Shown: positions 53,099 through 63,200 of the stretch, piece after piece
Layout: each line of letters opens with the position of its first letter
Numbering within the stretch: the stretch's first letter is position 1
Origin: Verrucomicrobiota bacterium
GTDB lineage: Bacteria > Verrucomicrobiota > Verrucomicrobiia > Opitutales > Intestinicryptomonadaceae
Direction: 5' to 3'
DNA length: 64,000 bases
NCBI GenBank assembly: GCA_003343565.1
Contig: QALA01000069.1
Coordinates: 1 to 64,000 of the forward strand
Notes under the pieces: generated by a model
The model's database searches: none
Seen by the model: only the letters and a program-made list of their open reading frames with translations
What the model was told of the DNA's origin: nothing
Made by a program: the position numbers and the translations under genes

Positions 53099-54130
53099 GT
53101 GGAAGACAAAGGCACAGATTATTTGCAGTCGGCGCTTGAGAGAAAGGACGACGCCATAGATTCTTCGCTTCGGCCGTCGGGATTCGACGCGTTTGCCGGA
53201 CAGCCCAAAACCGTGGAGCGCCTGAAGGTTATGGTCGGCGCGGCAAAGCGGCGCGGCGACTGCCTGAGCCACATTCTCCTGCACGGCCCGCCCGGACTCG
53301 GAAAGACGACGCTCGCGTTCATATTGGCAAACGAGATGGGCGCGCAGATTCGCGTCACCTCCGGCCCCGTGATAGAAAAGGCGTCCGATTTGGCGGGGCT
53401 GCTTACCAACCTTCAGGAGGGCGACATTCTCTTCATCGACGAAATCCACCGCATATCGCGCTCCGTCGAGGAGTTTCTTTACAGCGCGATGGAGGATTTT
53501 CGCATAGACATAATGATAGACCAGGGGCCGAACGCGCGCAGCGTGCGCCTCAACGTCCCGCGCTTCACGCTGATCGGGGCGACGACGCGGACGGGGCTTT
53601 TGACCTCTCCGCTGCGCAGCCGCTTCACGCTCCAGACGCGCCTCGACTATTACTCGCGCCGCGATTTGATTTCCATTGTCCTGCGCAGCTGCGAGCTGCT
53701 CGGCGTCAGGATAGACTCCTTCGGCGCGGACGAGATTGCGCGCCGCGCGCGCGGGACTCCGCGCATAGTCAACAACCTGATCCGCTTTGTGCGCGACTAC
53801 GCGCAGGAGCGCGCGAAGGGCAAGATTACGCGGCAGGTCGCCGTCGATGCGCTGGAGCTTCTGGAGATTGACGAGAACGGCCTCGACGAAATGGACAAGC
53901 GCATGCTCCGCGTGATGGCCGACAACTATCGCGGCGGGCCCGTGGGCATCGGGACGGTCGCGGTTGCGGTGAATGAGGAGGCCGACACTCTGGAGGAAGT
54001 TCACGAGCCGTATCTCATACAGGAAGGCTTCATTCGCCGCACTCCGCAGGGCAGGGTCTTGACCGAAAAGGCGTGGCAGGTGATCGGTTTGGAGGGCTTG
54101 GCGTCCGGAGGGCAGGGCGAACTCTTTTGA
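53099..54130 (+). CDS. ruvB: Holliday junction branch migration ATPase RuvB
   Basis: 343 residues, family length. AAA+ motor that with RuvA drives branch migration at Holliday junctions. Walker A HGPPGLGKTT (62-71), Walker B ILFIDEIHRISR, sensor and GATTRTGLLTSPLRSRF segments, and the C-terminal winged helix with PYLIQEGFIRRTPQGR are present. Starts with GTG; no Shine-Dalgarno. ruvA and ruvC are not adjacent. A FAD oxidoreductase gene follows after ten bases. Confidence 0.97.
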   Translation: MEDKGTDYLQSALERKDDAIDSSLRPSGFDAFAGQPKTVERLKVMVGAAKRRGDCLSHILLHGPPGLGKTTLAFILANEMGAQIRVTSGPVIEKASDLAGLLTNLQEGDILFIDEIHRISRSVEEFLYSAMEDFRIDIMIDQGPNARSVRLNVPRFTLIGATTRTGLLTSPLRSRFTLQTRLDYYSRRDLISIVLRSCELLGVRIDSFGADEIARRARGTPRIVNNLIRFVRDYAQERAKGKITRQVAVDALELLEIDENGLDEMDKRMLRVMADNYRGGPVGIGTVAVAVNEEADTLEEVHEPYLIQEGFIRRTPQGRVLTEKAWQVIGLEGLASGGQGELF

Positions 54131-54140
54131 GGCGCGCGAG

Positions 54141-55211
54141 ATGGACGCGCTCGACTTCATAGTGGTCGGACAGGGCATAGCCGGTTCGTGCGCGGCGTAT
54201 GAGCTGATGCGCCGCGGATTGAGGGTCGCGGTAATTGACGATTCGTGGGGGTCGGCCGCGTGCATAGTGGCAGCGGGAGTCATAAATCCGATTACCGGAA
54301 AGAGGCTTGTGAAGAGCTGGAGAAGCGAAGTCGCCCACCCGTTCGCGATGGATTTTTATTCAAAGCTTGAGGGGGAATTGGGCGCAAAGTTTTATCACAC
54401 GCGCAAGATTCTCCAGCTGTGCCGCTCGGACGCGGAGTGCGTGCTGTGGCGTTCGAGGCTCGAAAATCCGGACTATTCCGAATATGTGGAGGCGAGTCTG
54501 CCGCCCGGAAGCTTTCCCGGCCTCAACGATTCGCGCGGCTCGCATTTGATAGGGAGATCGGCGTGGGTGGAGGCTCCGGCGGCGATGGAGGCTTTCAGGA
54601 AATTCTTTGTCCGCCGCCGCGCGTTGACGGAGGAGCGTTTCGACTTCTCGCGGCTCGCGCTGGAGGGCGAGCTCGTGCGCTACAAGAATCTTGCCGCGCG
54701 CAAAATAGTGTTTGCCGAGGGGTGGCGCGCGATGGAAAATCCGTTCTTTTCATGGCTTCCGTGGAGGCCGGCAAAGGGGGAGATTCTGGAGATCGAATCC
54801 GGGGCGGAACTTCCGGAATATGTCGTGCATAGGGGAAACTGGATTATGAAGTGCGCGCGCGGACGCTTCAGGATAGGCTCTACTTGGGACAGGGAAAATT
54901 CGGATTCCATTCCCACGCGCGCCGCGCGGGAGGAGCTGGAGTCGGCCGTCAAAAATATCCTTCCGAACTGCCGGGACGCGAAGGTCGTCGGCCACCAAGC
55001 CGGAGTGCGCCCGTGCACCGCCACTACGAGACCGCATATAGGGGAATATCCCGCGGATTCCCGCCTGCTTTGCTTCAACGGCTTCGGCTCCAAAGGTTAT
55101 GCGCTAAGCCCCTATTTTGCTTGGCGTTTTGCGGAGTGGGCGTGCGGTAATTGCCCTCCTGATCCGGAGGCGGATTTGACCCGGCACGCGCGCAAATTTT
55201 TCAGGCGTTGA
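54141..55211 (+). CDS. FAD-dependent oxidoreductase, DAO (glycine/D-amino-acid oxidase) family
   Basis: 356 residues. N-terminal dinucleotide-binding motif DFIVVGQGIAGSCAAYELMR (G-x-G-x-x-G) at 5-24, then a C-terminal FAD-contacting CFNGFGSKGYALSP segment (about 311-324), the usual DAO ends. Substrate residues cannot be assigned; the family covers glycine oxidase, MnmC-like and amino-acid dehydrogenase types. Found ten bases after ruvB, in a transcript with a DNA repair gene, which says little about its role. The last 42 codons are repeated in tandem after the stop codon (see the repeat entry). Confidence 0.82.
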   Translation: MDALDFIVVGQGIAGSCAAYELMRRGLRVAVIDDSWGSAACIVAAGVINPITGKRLVKSWRSEVAHPFAMDFYSKLEGELGAKFYHTRKILQLCRSDAECVLWRSRLENPDYSEYVEASLPPGSFPGLNDSRGSHLIGRSAWVEAPAAMEAFRKFFVRRRALTEERFDFSRLALEGELVRYKNLAARKIVFAEGWRAMENPFFSWLPWRPAKGEILEIESGAELPEYVVHRGNWIMKCARGRFRIGSTWDRENSDSIPTRAAREELESAVKNILPNCRDAKVVGHQAGVRPCTATTRPHIGEYPADSRLLCFNGFGSKGYALSPYFAWRFAEWACGNCPPDPEADLTRHARKFFRR

Positions 55212-55665
55212 TTGCGTTTTTTTACTTTCTGGAGCGCGTTTGGATTTTTGTAATGAGGGCGGACTTGCGCTTTTGTCTTGCGCGTACATTGACAATGTCC
55301 GCGGCATTGGTGAAGTTTGTATATTTACACGCGTGGTGTGCAAAAAAAGTTGCGGTTTAATTTGATTGTCCAGCGGCTCCAAAGGTTATGCGCTAAGCCC
55401 CTATTTTGCTTGGCGTTTTGCGGAGTGGGCGTGCGGGAATTGCCCTCCTGATCCGGAGGCGGATTTGACCCGGCATGCGCGCAAATTTTTCAGGCGTTGA
55501 TTGCATTTTTTTACTTTCGGGAACGCGTTTGGATTTTTGCAATGAAGGAGGACTTGCGCTTTTGTCTTGCGCGTACATTGACAATGTCTGCGGCATTGGG
55601 GAAGTTTGTATTTTAATTTGCGCGCGCGGTGTGCGTTTCGGAAACGCCGGCCGCATTTTGATTGT
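55086..55665 (+). repeat. 289-bp tandem duplication of the oxidoreductase 3' end and downstream DNA
   Basis: The segment from 55086 (codon for Gly in GSKGYALSP, through the TGA at 55209-55211) recurs from 55375. The coding part, 126 bases, differs at two positions, both synonymous (GGT/GGG and CAC/CAT), and the second copy keeps the frame to its own TGA. The following 110 or so non-coding bases differ at about eight positions, and similarity fades near 55665. Each unit also contains the inverted repeat ACATTG-A-CAATGT (55286-55298 in the first). The second copy has no start codon or ribosome site. Confidence 0.92.
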
Positions 55666-55995
55666 TGTGCGAAATATCGGAAGGAGTGCGGAGCATGTCG
55701 CGTGTTCGCAGGCGAAGGAATTTGCGCTTTATCGCGTCGGCCGCGCGGGAAGGGCGCGGCGTGTCGGACATTGCGGAGTGCGGAAAATGCAAGTTTGGAT
55801 TACAATTCGAAATCTTGCGTTTCGTTTTCGCGCGAATCGGGCAATGTGCGCGCGCGAGGTTTGGCAACTCTTAGGCTTTGCCTTGACGCGTATTGCGGGC
55901 GCGCCGGAAAGTTGCGGTTTCCGCCGCTCAAATGCGGGAAACGGCGCGCGCGGCATTTCCCATTTGCGCCGCGAATGGGGGGCGGAGCGGTTCAA
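55666..55995. other. Convergent gap with no recognisable gene
   Basis: Between the duplicated tail and the sufS stop codon; GC-rich, no terminator or gene recognised. Confidence 0.4.
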
Positions 55996-57216
55996 TCAAG
56001 ACAGCAATTTTACCGCGCGTTCGAGAGTCTCGGCGAAATAGTCGACCTCTTCGAGCGTGTTGTAAAAGGCCATGGAGGCCCGGCAGGTCGCGCTCACGCC
56101 GAGCGCGCAGACAAGCGGTTCCGCGCAATGGTGGCCCGTGCGTATTGCGATTCCCGCGGCATTCATTAGCGTCGAGATGTCGTTCGGGTGTACGCCCGCG
56201 CACGAGAACGAAACGAGGCTCACTTTGTCCTCGGCTGTTCCGTGGATTTTTATTGAGCCGATATTTTCCAGCCGCTCAGTGAGGGCTTTCAAAAGTTTTT
56301 GCTCGTGCGCCTTCGCCGCGGGAATGTCCAGTTTTTCGAGGTATTTTATCGCCGCCGCAAAACCTATCGCTCCGGATATATTCGGCGTTCCGGCCTCAAA
56401 CCTTTCGGGCGACGGGCGGAAGGTCGTGGCGTCCCACGAGACGTTCTCTATCATGTCTCCGCCGCCCTGCCAGACCGGCATGGAGTCCAGTATGCTGCGC
56501 CTTCCTATCAGCAGTCCGCTGCCGTCGGCCCCGCAGCACTTGTGCGACGATATTGCGGCGAAATCGCAGCCGGATTTCGATATGTCGTCCAGAAAGTGCG
56601 GCGCGCTCTGCGCGGCGTCGACGCAAAACTTCGCGCCGACGGATTTTGCAATTTGCGCGATTTTGGCGACGTCGTTTACCGTGCCCAGCACGTTGGAAGC
56701 GTGCGTTGCCGAAATTATTTTTGTGCGCTTTCCGGCTTTGGCTGCGAGGTCGTCCATATCCAGCGAGCCGTCGGGAAGAATGTTCGCCGCTACGACTTTC
56801 GCCCCCGTCCGTTGCGCGGCGATCTGCCACGGAACTATGTTGGCGTGGTGCTCCATTTGCGTAAGCAGAATCTCGTCGCCGGGCTTCAAATTGGCCGTCC
56901 CCCAGCATTGGGCGACAATGTTGAGAGATTCCGTCGCGCCGCGCGTAAAGACGCATTCAAAGTCTTCCGGAACTCCGAAGAACTGCGCCGCGGTTTTGCG
57001 CGCGTCCTCGTAGGCGCAGGTGGCGCGGCGGCTTAGCTCGTGCGCGCTGCGGTGTATGTTCGCGTTGTCGCGCCGGTAAAATTCGGAAACCGCTTCTATG
57101 ACGCATTCCGGCTTTTGGGCGGTTGCGGCGTTGTCGAAATAGACGAGCGGGCGGCCGTTGACCGTCTGCGAAAGTATCGGAAAGTCTCCCCTTATTTTTT
57201 CTATGTCGAAGTTCAT
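55996..57216 (-). CDS. sufS: Cysteine desulfurase, SufS type
   Basis: 406 residues. PLP enzyme that takes sulfur from cysteine for Fe-S cluster building. PLP lysine is Lys226 (SSHKCCGADGSG), the sulfur-accepting cysteine is Cys364 in RTGHHCAEPL, and the N-terminus YFDNAATAQKPECVIEA is typical of class II (SufS/CsdA) enzymes. Around the lysine the usual SGHKLYGPTG reads SSHKCCGADG. No sufBCD or sufU is adjacent. It stands alone on the minus strand between a plus-strand repeat and a PEP-CTERM gene. Confidence 0.93.
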   Translation of the reverse strand: MNFDIEKIRGDFPILSQTVNGRPLVYFDNAATAQKPECVIEAVSEFYRRDNANIHRSAHELSRRATCAYEDARKTAAQFFGVPEDFECVFTRGATESLNIVAQCWGTANLKPGDEILLTQMEHHANIVPWQIAAQRTGAKVVAANILPDGSLDMDDLAAKAGKRTKIISATHASNVLGTVNDVAKIAQIAKSVGAKFCVDAAQSAPHFLDDISKSGCDFAAISSHKCCGADGSGLLIGRRSILDSMPVWQGGGDMIENVSWDATTFRPSPERFEAGTPNISGAIGFAAAIKYLEKLDIPAAKAHEQKLLKALTERLENIGSIKIHGTAEDKVSLVSFSCAGVHPNDISTLMNAAGIAIRTGHHCAEPLVCALGVSATCRASMAFYNTLEEVDYFAETLERAVKLLS

Positions 57217-57931
57217 CTATAATGTGGAATTTGGCATTTTTTCCGCGTTCTAAAAAGCAAAATTTGCGCTTTGCGATTTTCTCCGGCGTTTTGCCGGCAG
57301 GCGGCGTTTCGGTGTCCCGGCGGGCGGAGGAAAAAACGGCGTCTTAAAAATTCCGCCGACCGTTTGTGGAAGGCGGTTTTTTTAACGTAGCAAACGCCGT
57401 TTATTTTCGCGGCGCATGTTTTCCTTATTTAAGGGAAATCCTCGGCAAAAAAAGCCTTTTTACAAGGCAATCCCGCTTTGTGCGTGCGTTTCATGGGCGG
57501 GGTTGGGAGAAAAACAAGCGGCGGCTGGTGGCAAACAAATGGCAGTGAGGGGAAGCGGGCTGGGGTGTGTTTTCTGCCGCATCTGGGGGGGGGAACTCTC
57601 AACTTGGGCACGCGAATTGCGGGGTGCGGGGTGTGAATTGCAAATTGCAGATTGAAAATTTCGGACAGCGTTTGGAAATTTTTTAGGAATTTTTTGCGGC
57701 GTTTGGCGGGCGGCGGACTTGTCAAGGGGGAAAATGGGAAAATCGGGTATCGGGAGAAATTTCGCGGCGGATTGGGGCGGGGCGGAAGGGCTTATTTATG
57801 CGGTTTAAGGATAATGTCCAAAACTCAACATCATATCATAAAAAATATTATGAAATTTTTTAAACGCCTTTATAATTTTCATTAGACGTTTTTTTATGAC
57901 GAAAACCAAACCCGACAGGAGAAATCCATTC
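57217..57931. other. Gap before the PEP-CTERM gene
   Basis: Mostly GC-rich with runs such as seven or more G near 57590, becoming strongly AT-rich from about 57820. No gene recognised; promoter listed separately. Confidence 0.45.
57848..57876 (+). promoter_or_regulatory. Probable promoter of the PEP-CTERM gene
   Basis: A perfect TATAAT (57871-57876) in AT-rich DNA, with TTATGA (57848-57853) 17 bases upstream as a poor -35. Would give a leader of about 50 bases that carries a good AGGAG ribosome site. Confidence 0.55.
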
Positions 57932-59401
57932 ATGAAAAATACATTCCGCAAATGTGTATCGCTTTTGGGCGTTCTCTCCCTCGCCGCGCCGTCGGCGTTT
58001 TCAACCGACTACTATCTAAACGGCGACATCAGACAGTTGCACGCCGACATCGCATGGGAGGACACTTCCGGCTATTGGTATCTGAGCAACGGCACCTCCG
58101 ACCCTTATGACGGTGTTCCGGAAATATCTTCGTCCGACAATCTGATTTTCGACTATATCGGAGAGGCGTACGGGGGCGGCGGAAACGGCGGAAACATAAT
58201 TTTGTCGTCGGATTTGAACGTCAACAGTCTAAGAAACAACATTGCGGTGGGCATATCCGCGCAGACAGAAGTCAATGTAAATATATCCGGCGATCTTTCC
58301 ATGATTAGGTATGTCAACGCCTTTTCGGGAGCGATAAACCTTACGGCGGCGAATGTGCACGTTTCGCAGGGGGCGTTTTTTGGAGGTTTGGGCACGTCCG
58401 GGCTGGGCATTTCGATAAGCGCAATAAAGAGCCTGAACGTCACGGGCGTGTTTTCTACGTCTTCGTCGGCGGGACAACAGCCGGCGGTATTTTACGCAAA
58501 CGGCGTCGAAAACCACGGCATAGACAACGCCGATGCGAACATAAATATTCTCACGGGAACTTTGGAGGGGACCAGCGGCGCGCTGTTCTACGGGGCCAGC
58601 GACACGCAGTCTACCCGTACGATTGCGCAGGACGGGTTTTTAAGCGTAAATCGTGTGACGGGGACGGCGTCGATAGGCATTGCCGGAAATTCGAGTTCCA
58701 CAGGGGTTCTCACGGCGGTGTTCAAAACCACTGTGGATTCTATCAGCACGGGCGGATTTTACGAGACCGGCGCGGGGAAGTCCAAAATCGCGCTGGTTTC
58801 AAAGGGCGTTTTTTCGCAGTCCTTTGAAGGGGCGACCATGCAATTTACGGGCGGCGTCAGAATGATAGGCGGCGGGCTGTTCCTCAACTACGCGGACGAT
58901 TCGGGAGTCTCGCACGGGAGGCTGTCGTTTGAAAAGGACAACTCGTTTGCGATTGCCAGCTTTGGAAATTCAAACGAGAGCGTCGGCGGAACTTTCGTGT
59001 TCGACGACATCGACGTCTCAAGCGGAGGGGAGCTCGTGGTGCGCTTTTCGGACAGGGCGACCTTCGACTCCATAAGCCTTTCCTCCGGCGGCATAGGCGG
59101 AACGGGAACCCTTGTTATAGATTTTGGCACGGCGAATGCCGAAGATTTGGCCAAGCTCATATCCGGGTCCGCCGAGGAGGGAATAAGAATCGTCTCATGG
59201 GAGGCCGGCAACGCGTGTTCGGCGAACGTTGCGGCGGCTGTGAGCCTGTTTGAATACGAGGGCGCGGAGTATGTCTTCAGGAGCGCGTCGGCGGACGACG
59301 GATTGTACGTCGCGTATGTGGCCGTTCCCGAACCCGCTTTTGCGGCCGCGATATTGGGGGCGTTGTCCGCGGCTTTTGCCATGCGCGGCAGGAGGCGTTA
59401 G
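57932..59401 (+). CDS. PEP-CTERM surface protein, adhesin-like
   Basis: 489 residues. Signal peptide (MKNTFRKCVSLLGVLSLAAP, cleavage near SAFS), a long Ser/Gly/Asn/Thr-rich beta-helix-like body with repeated NVNISGDLSM and SGGELVVRFSD patterns, and a C-terminal sorting signal: VPEP, hydrophobic AFAAAILGALSAAFAM, then the basic RGRRR. PEP-CTERM proteins are cut and transferred by an exosortase and usually end in the extracellular matrix. ATG 57932 has AGGAG 10 bases upstream; the in-frame start at 57896 lacks one. No exosortase gene in the window. Confidence 0.86.
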   Translation: MKNTFRKCVSLLGVLSLAAPSAFSTDYYLNGDIRQLHADIAWEDTSGYWYLSNGTSDPYDGVPEISSSDNLIFDYIGEAYGGGGNGGNIILSSDLNVNSLRNNIAVGISAQTEVNVNISGDLSMIRYVNAFSGAINLTAANVHVSQGAFFGGLGTSGLGISISAIKSLNVTGVFSTSSSAGQQPAVFYANGVENHGIDNADANINILTGTLEGTSGALFYGASDTQSTRTIAQDGFLSVNRVTGTASIGIAGNSSSTGVLTAVFKTTVDSISTGGFYETGAGKSKIALVSKGVFSQSFEGATMQFTGGVRMIGGGLFLNYADDSGVSHGRLSFEKDNSFAIASFGNSNESVGGTFVFDDIDVSSGGELVVRFSDRATFDSISLSSGGIGGTGTLVIDFGTANAEDLAKLISGSAEEGIRIVSWEAGNACSANVAAAVSLFEYEGAEYVFRSASADDGLYVAYVAVPEPAFAAAILGALSAAFAMRGRRR

Positions 59402-60228
59402 GCGCCTGCAAAGACGCGTCGGCCGGCCGTTTTGTTTCGCCGCCTTACTGCGCCGCATTTCCGCTGCGCAACATGCGCGCGGCGGTTTGCATGCGGCTTT
59501 ATGTACGGGGTTGCGCGCGGCGGTTTGCGTGCGGAAACTGCTGGAAAATGCTGCGCGATAACGGGAGTTCCCGCGCCGGTTTGGCGGCATTTTGGCGGCG
59601 TTTAAACGGAATGCGAAATGCTAAAATGCGGCGGATTTGGGGTCGCGTTTTTTTGAATATTTTTTGTTTTAGCCTAATGTGAAATATGATTCGGAATTAT
59701 CTCAACGCGGGGTAAAAATTATAAAATCTGCCGGGAGGCCGCGCGGGGCGGACGAAATATTTTTTTATTTTTTTTACGTTCGGGTGCGTTTTTTGCGCGG
59801 GGCGTAAAAGGCGGCCGGATTTGGAGCGTTTGTTGAAAACGCCGATTCCAATGCCGATTTGATTTTGTCGAAGCGCTATCGGGCGAAGCGTTCGGAAAGG
59901 GAGGCGTCCTGCAAGTATCGTTTCGTTTTTTTTAAATCAAATTTTGCAATGCTGCGCGCGGGGCGCGGCATTTGCCGTTTTGCGGCGTTTTGCGCGCGTT
60001 GCCTGCGGCGCGTTGCGGCGGTCGCGGAAATTTTCGAGTGTTTATCCGGCCGATATTGGGGAGTTTTGCGCCGCGTTTTGCGCGTGCGCCGCTCACGCGC
60101 GGCCTTGTAAAATCGGGTTTTTCAATGCGCGCGGCGCGGGGGGGCTTTGACTTGACAAAGCGCGCACTTCAGGCAATATCGGCGGCGTTTTCCGGCGTCG
60201 ATATTGCCGGCGCAAATCAGATTCGGCC
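59402..60228. other. Gap with short repeats and a promoter, no gene
   Basis: About 827 bases. A 23-base word occurs twice with one mismatch (59474-59496 and 59512-59534). Remaining sequence is GC-rich and low-complexity until the promoter near 60152. Confidence 0.45.
60152..60179 (+). promoter_or_regulatory. Promoter of the glycoside-hydrolase-like gene
   Basis: TTGACA (60152-60157) and CAATAT (60174-60179) with a 16-base spacer; the ATG at 60229 is 49 bases beyond. Good match to the sigma-70 pattern. Confidence 0.65.
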
Positions 60229-63200
60229 ATGAACAGAAATATCGCGATACTTTTATTGCCGCTCTTCCTTCTTTGGCTCTGTCCGCTTTGGGGGCGGCCG
60301 CTTTTGCCGCCCCTTCCGGAGCCTCCGGCGCTGCGGGAAGTTCCGCATTCGGGAAAGCCGGTAGAGGCGGAAATCAGGGTTGTGTCGATATCCGAAAAGA
60401 ACGGACGAGCGGCGGAAGTTCCGGAGTTTCGCTTCGGAAACAAGTCGCTGGATTTCAAAGTGCGCGAGGGCACTTCGCTCATAGCCGCGCCGAATGCGCC
60501 CGTCATAACGGTCAACGGCAAGAGCGTTGCAAAGCTGTCGCTTTGGGGGATAAACAAAAACGGTTTCGGCTATCCGTTCAAGGAGATTGACGGCGATCCG
60601 CCCCATCAGGAGACGAATGCGGCGGCGGGAACTTACGTCTTTAAAAAGCCGTATCTGGCCTCAAACGGCAAGAGGGCAGTGGCGACGCTTTCGGCAAAAG
60701 TCGAAGGAAAGTCGAAAGTAAGACTGGAGTGGGACAGCGGCTCGCCGGACGCCGTCAGCCTCTGGGTCGTTCTCGACCGGTCGCGCGGCGACAACGTGTC
60801 TTTCGGCGGAAAAAAGTGGGAAAACAAAGACAGGCAATTTCTGCTCTCCCGTAAAAATTTTGAATACGCCGAAGACGTTTACGGGGACATCTCCGTGTCT
60901 GCGGGGGCTCCCACTGACGAGTTTAAAATCGTCTTTGGCGGCGGCGCAAAAGGGAACGTCACTGACAGCTACAAGCGCAACAAATGGGGCGAATCCTTCG
61001 GCCTGATATACCGAAACAGCGAAATTTCCGGCCGCGGCGGCCCGACTTCCGGAAGCGCGACAATAGACTTTGGCGAGTGCCACAAAGACGAATCCGCCCC
61101 TCCGCCGGTCGGCGTTCTCGACTTTTGGGAGCTTGACGCCACGCACGTTCCGCTTTCTCCGGTCGCCAACATAATGCCGAATCCGGGTTTCGAGCAGGGG
61201 TTGCGCTATTGGAACGAAAGGCGCGGCGAACTCTGGATTCCGGGCAGGCCGCAGAAGTTTGAAATTTCCGGCGATGCGTTCGAGGGGAAAAGCTCTCTGC
61301 TTCTGCGGGACGGGAAGAGTTTGGTGTCGTTTCCGCTGTCGCTCAAGAGCGGAAGGAAGTACACTTTGAGTTTTTACGCCAAAAGTCTCGGAGCGCGCAC
61401 GGTCCGCGCGAGCCTTAAAAGCGCGGCGAAGGGCGGCAACATTCCCGGCGCGGACGGCATACACGGCCTCGGCGACAATTCTGCGGACTCGTCGTTCGAG
61501 GCCTCAAAACAGTGGCGGAGATACAGCAGAACCTTCACCGCCGACTGCTACGGAATCAAAATTTTTCTTCAGGCCCGCGGCGGCGACGCGCTCTTCGACG
61601 CCCTTCAGCTTCAGGAGGGGGAGGTTCCCACGGAATTTGTCAAGGCTCCGATCGAGGGAAATTTGACCGTTTCCGCACCCGGCGGCGATCTGTCTTTCGG
61701 AGAGCCGATAGGCGCGCGATTTCATGCGTTCGGCGCGCCGGGAACGCGCGCAGTCGCAAAGCTTTCGCTCAAAAACATCTATTACGAAACTCTCTTTGAA
61801 AAAGACCTCGACATAGAAATCGGGCCCGACGGGACGTTTAGCGCGCCGCTGGACTTCGACCAAAACAGATTGGGCCAGGGAATATTTTGCCTGCGCGCCG
61901 ACTATAAGGCGGAGGGTTTTCCGGCCTATTCGGACTACTACCGCTTCGACGTGATGAAAAAGCTTTTCAACACGCACGCGACAAAAAACATATTCGGCAC
62001 CGGAAAGGCGTTCGACGTCCACCCCAGCGCGGACAAGCTGGCGCGCAAATTCATGGAGTGGGGATTCGGCTCCACCAACTGGTACGACCCCGTCGCCGCG
62101 GAAGACTACGCCGCATTCATGAAAATAAAGGAGCCCACCACCGAACTTTTCAGAAGGTACAGAATAGACAACACGCTCTTTAGCTCGCACATCGAGGCTC
62201 CGGACAGGGCGATACTTCCGCAGTTGCGAAAAATGAAGCGCGACGACTTCCGCAAAGAGGTCTCGTCGGAAATCTTAAAGCTCGTCGAGCGCGACGTGAA
62301 AATTCAGCTGGAAAACTATCCTGAAGATTTAATGATGTGCTACGCCCCGTCGAACGAGGAGGAGCAGAGCGTGCGCGGGAATTTTGACGGCTATTTCAAA
62401 ATTCAGGCGGCCGTAAGAAAGGCGGCTCTGGAGGTCAGGCCGAATTTGAAGATGTCGCCCACGCACGGGACGTGCAGGTATGCGAAAAATTATCCGGTCG
62501 GGGTGGAGGCCGTAAACAGGTACATGGAGCTTGCCGTCGCCAACGGCTTCAAATGGGACTACATCACCGTCCACATGTACGGCAGCTACGACGTGGATCC
62601 GGAGGACGATTTCGACGCAAACATCGCGATGCTCAAGGCCAACATGTCCGCGCGCGGGCACGCGGGAGTTCCCATACAAATTTCCGAATGCGGAAACATA
62701 TGCGACGTGTCAATCCCCCTGTGGAACACCCATTGGTACGATCATTACTCAAGCGGGAGGCTCGGATACGATTTCAACAACCAGGAGATATACCAGGCCT
62801 GCGTCTTTGCGCGGCTGTATTTGGCGGCCTTGAAATATTATCCGCAGGTGGAGGCCGTGAACATATGGGTATATTATCCGGCGTTCGATGCGCGCATGAG
62901 CGCGCTGCTGCTGTGCAAGGCGGTGAACACGCTGGGAAATTTGTATGCGGACGTCGGGTTTGCCGGGGAGGCTCGCCCCGCGCCGGGAGTGCGCGCATAC
63001 GTTTTTGAGGACCGCGCCAATTCCGGGGCGATAGCCGCCGTTTGGGCGACTTCCGAGGAGATCGCGCGCGGCCGCAAACGGGCTCCGGCATTGCTTGTCA
63101 AATTCGACCAGCCGGCGGAGTTTTACGACATAAACGGAAATCCGCGCGCGGCTCCCGCGGCGGACAAGGACGGAAATGTCCGCGTGCCGCTCTCCGCCGC

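Noticed and set aside
55475..56282. Frames across the oxidoreductase tail copy and the sufS end
   Set aside because: They run opposite the catalytic-cysteine region of sufS or through the copied tail and lack starts and motifs.
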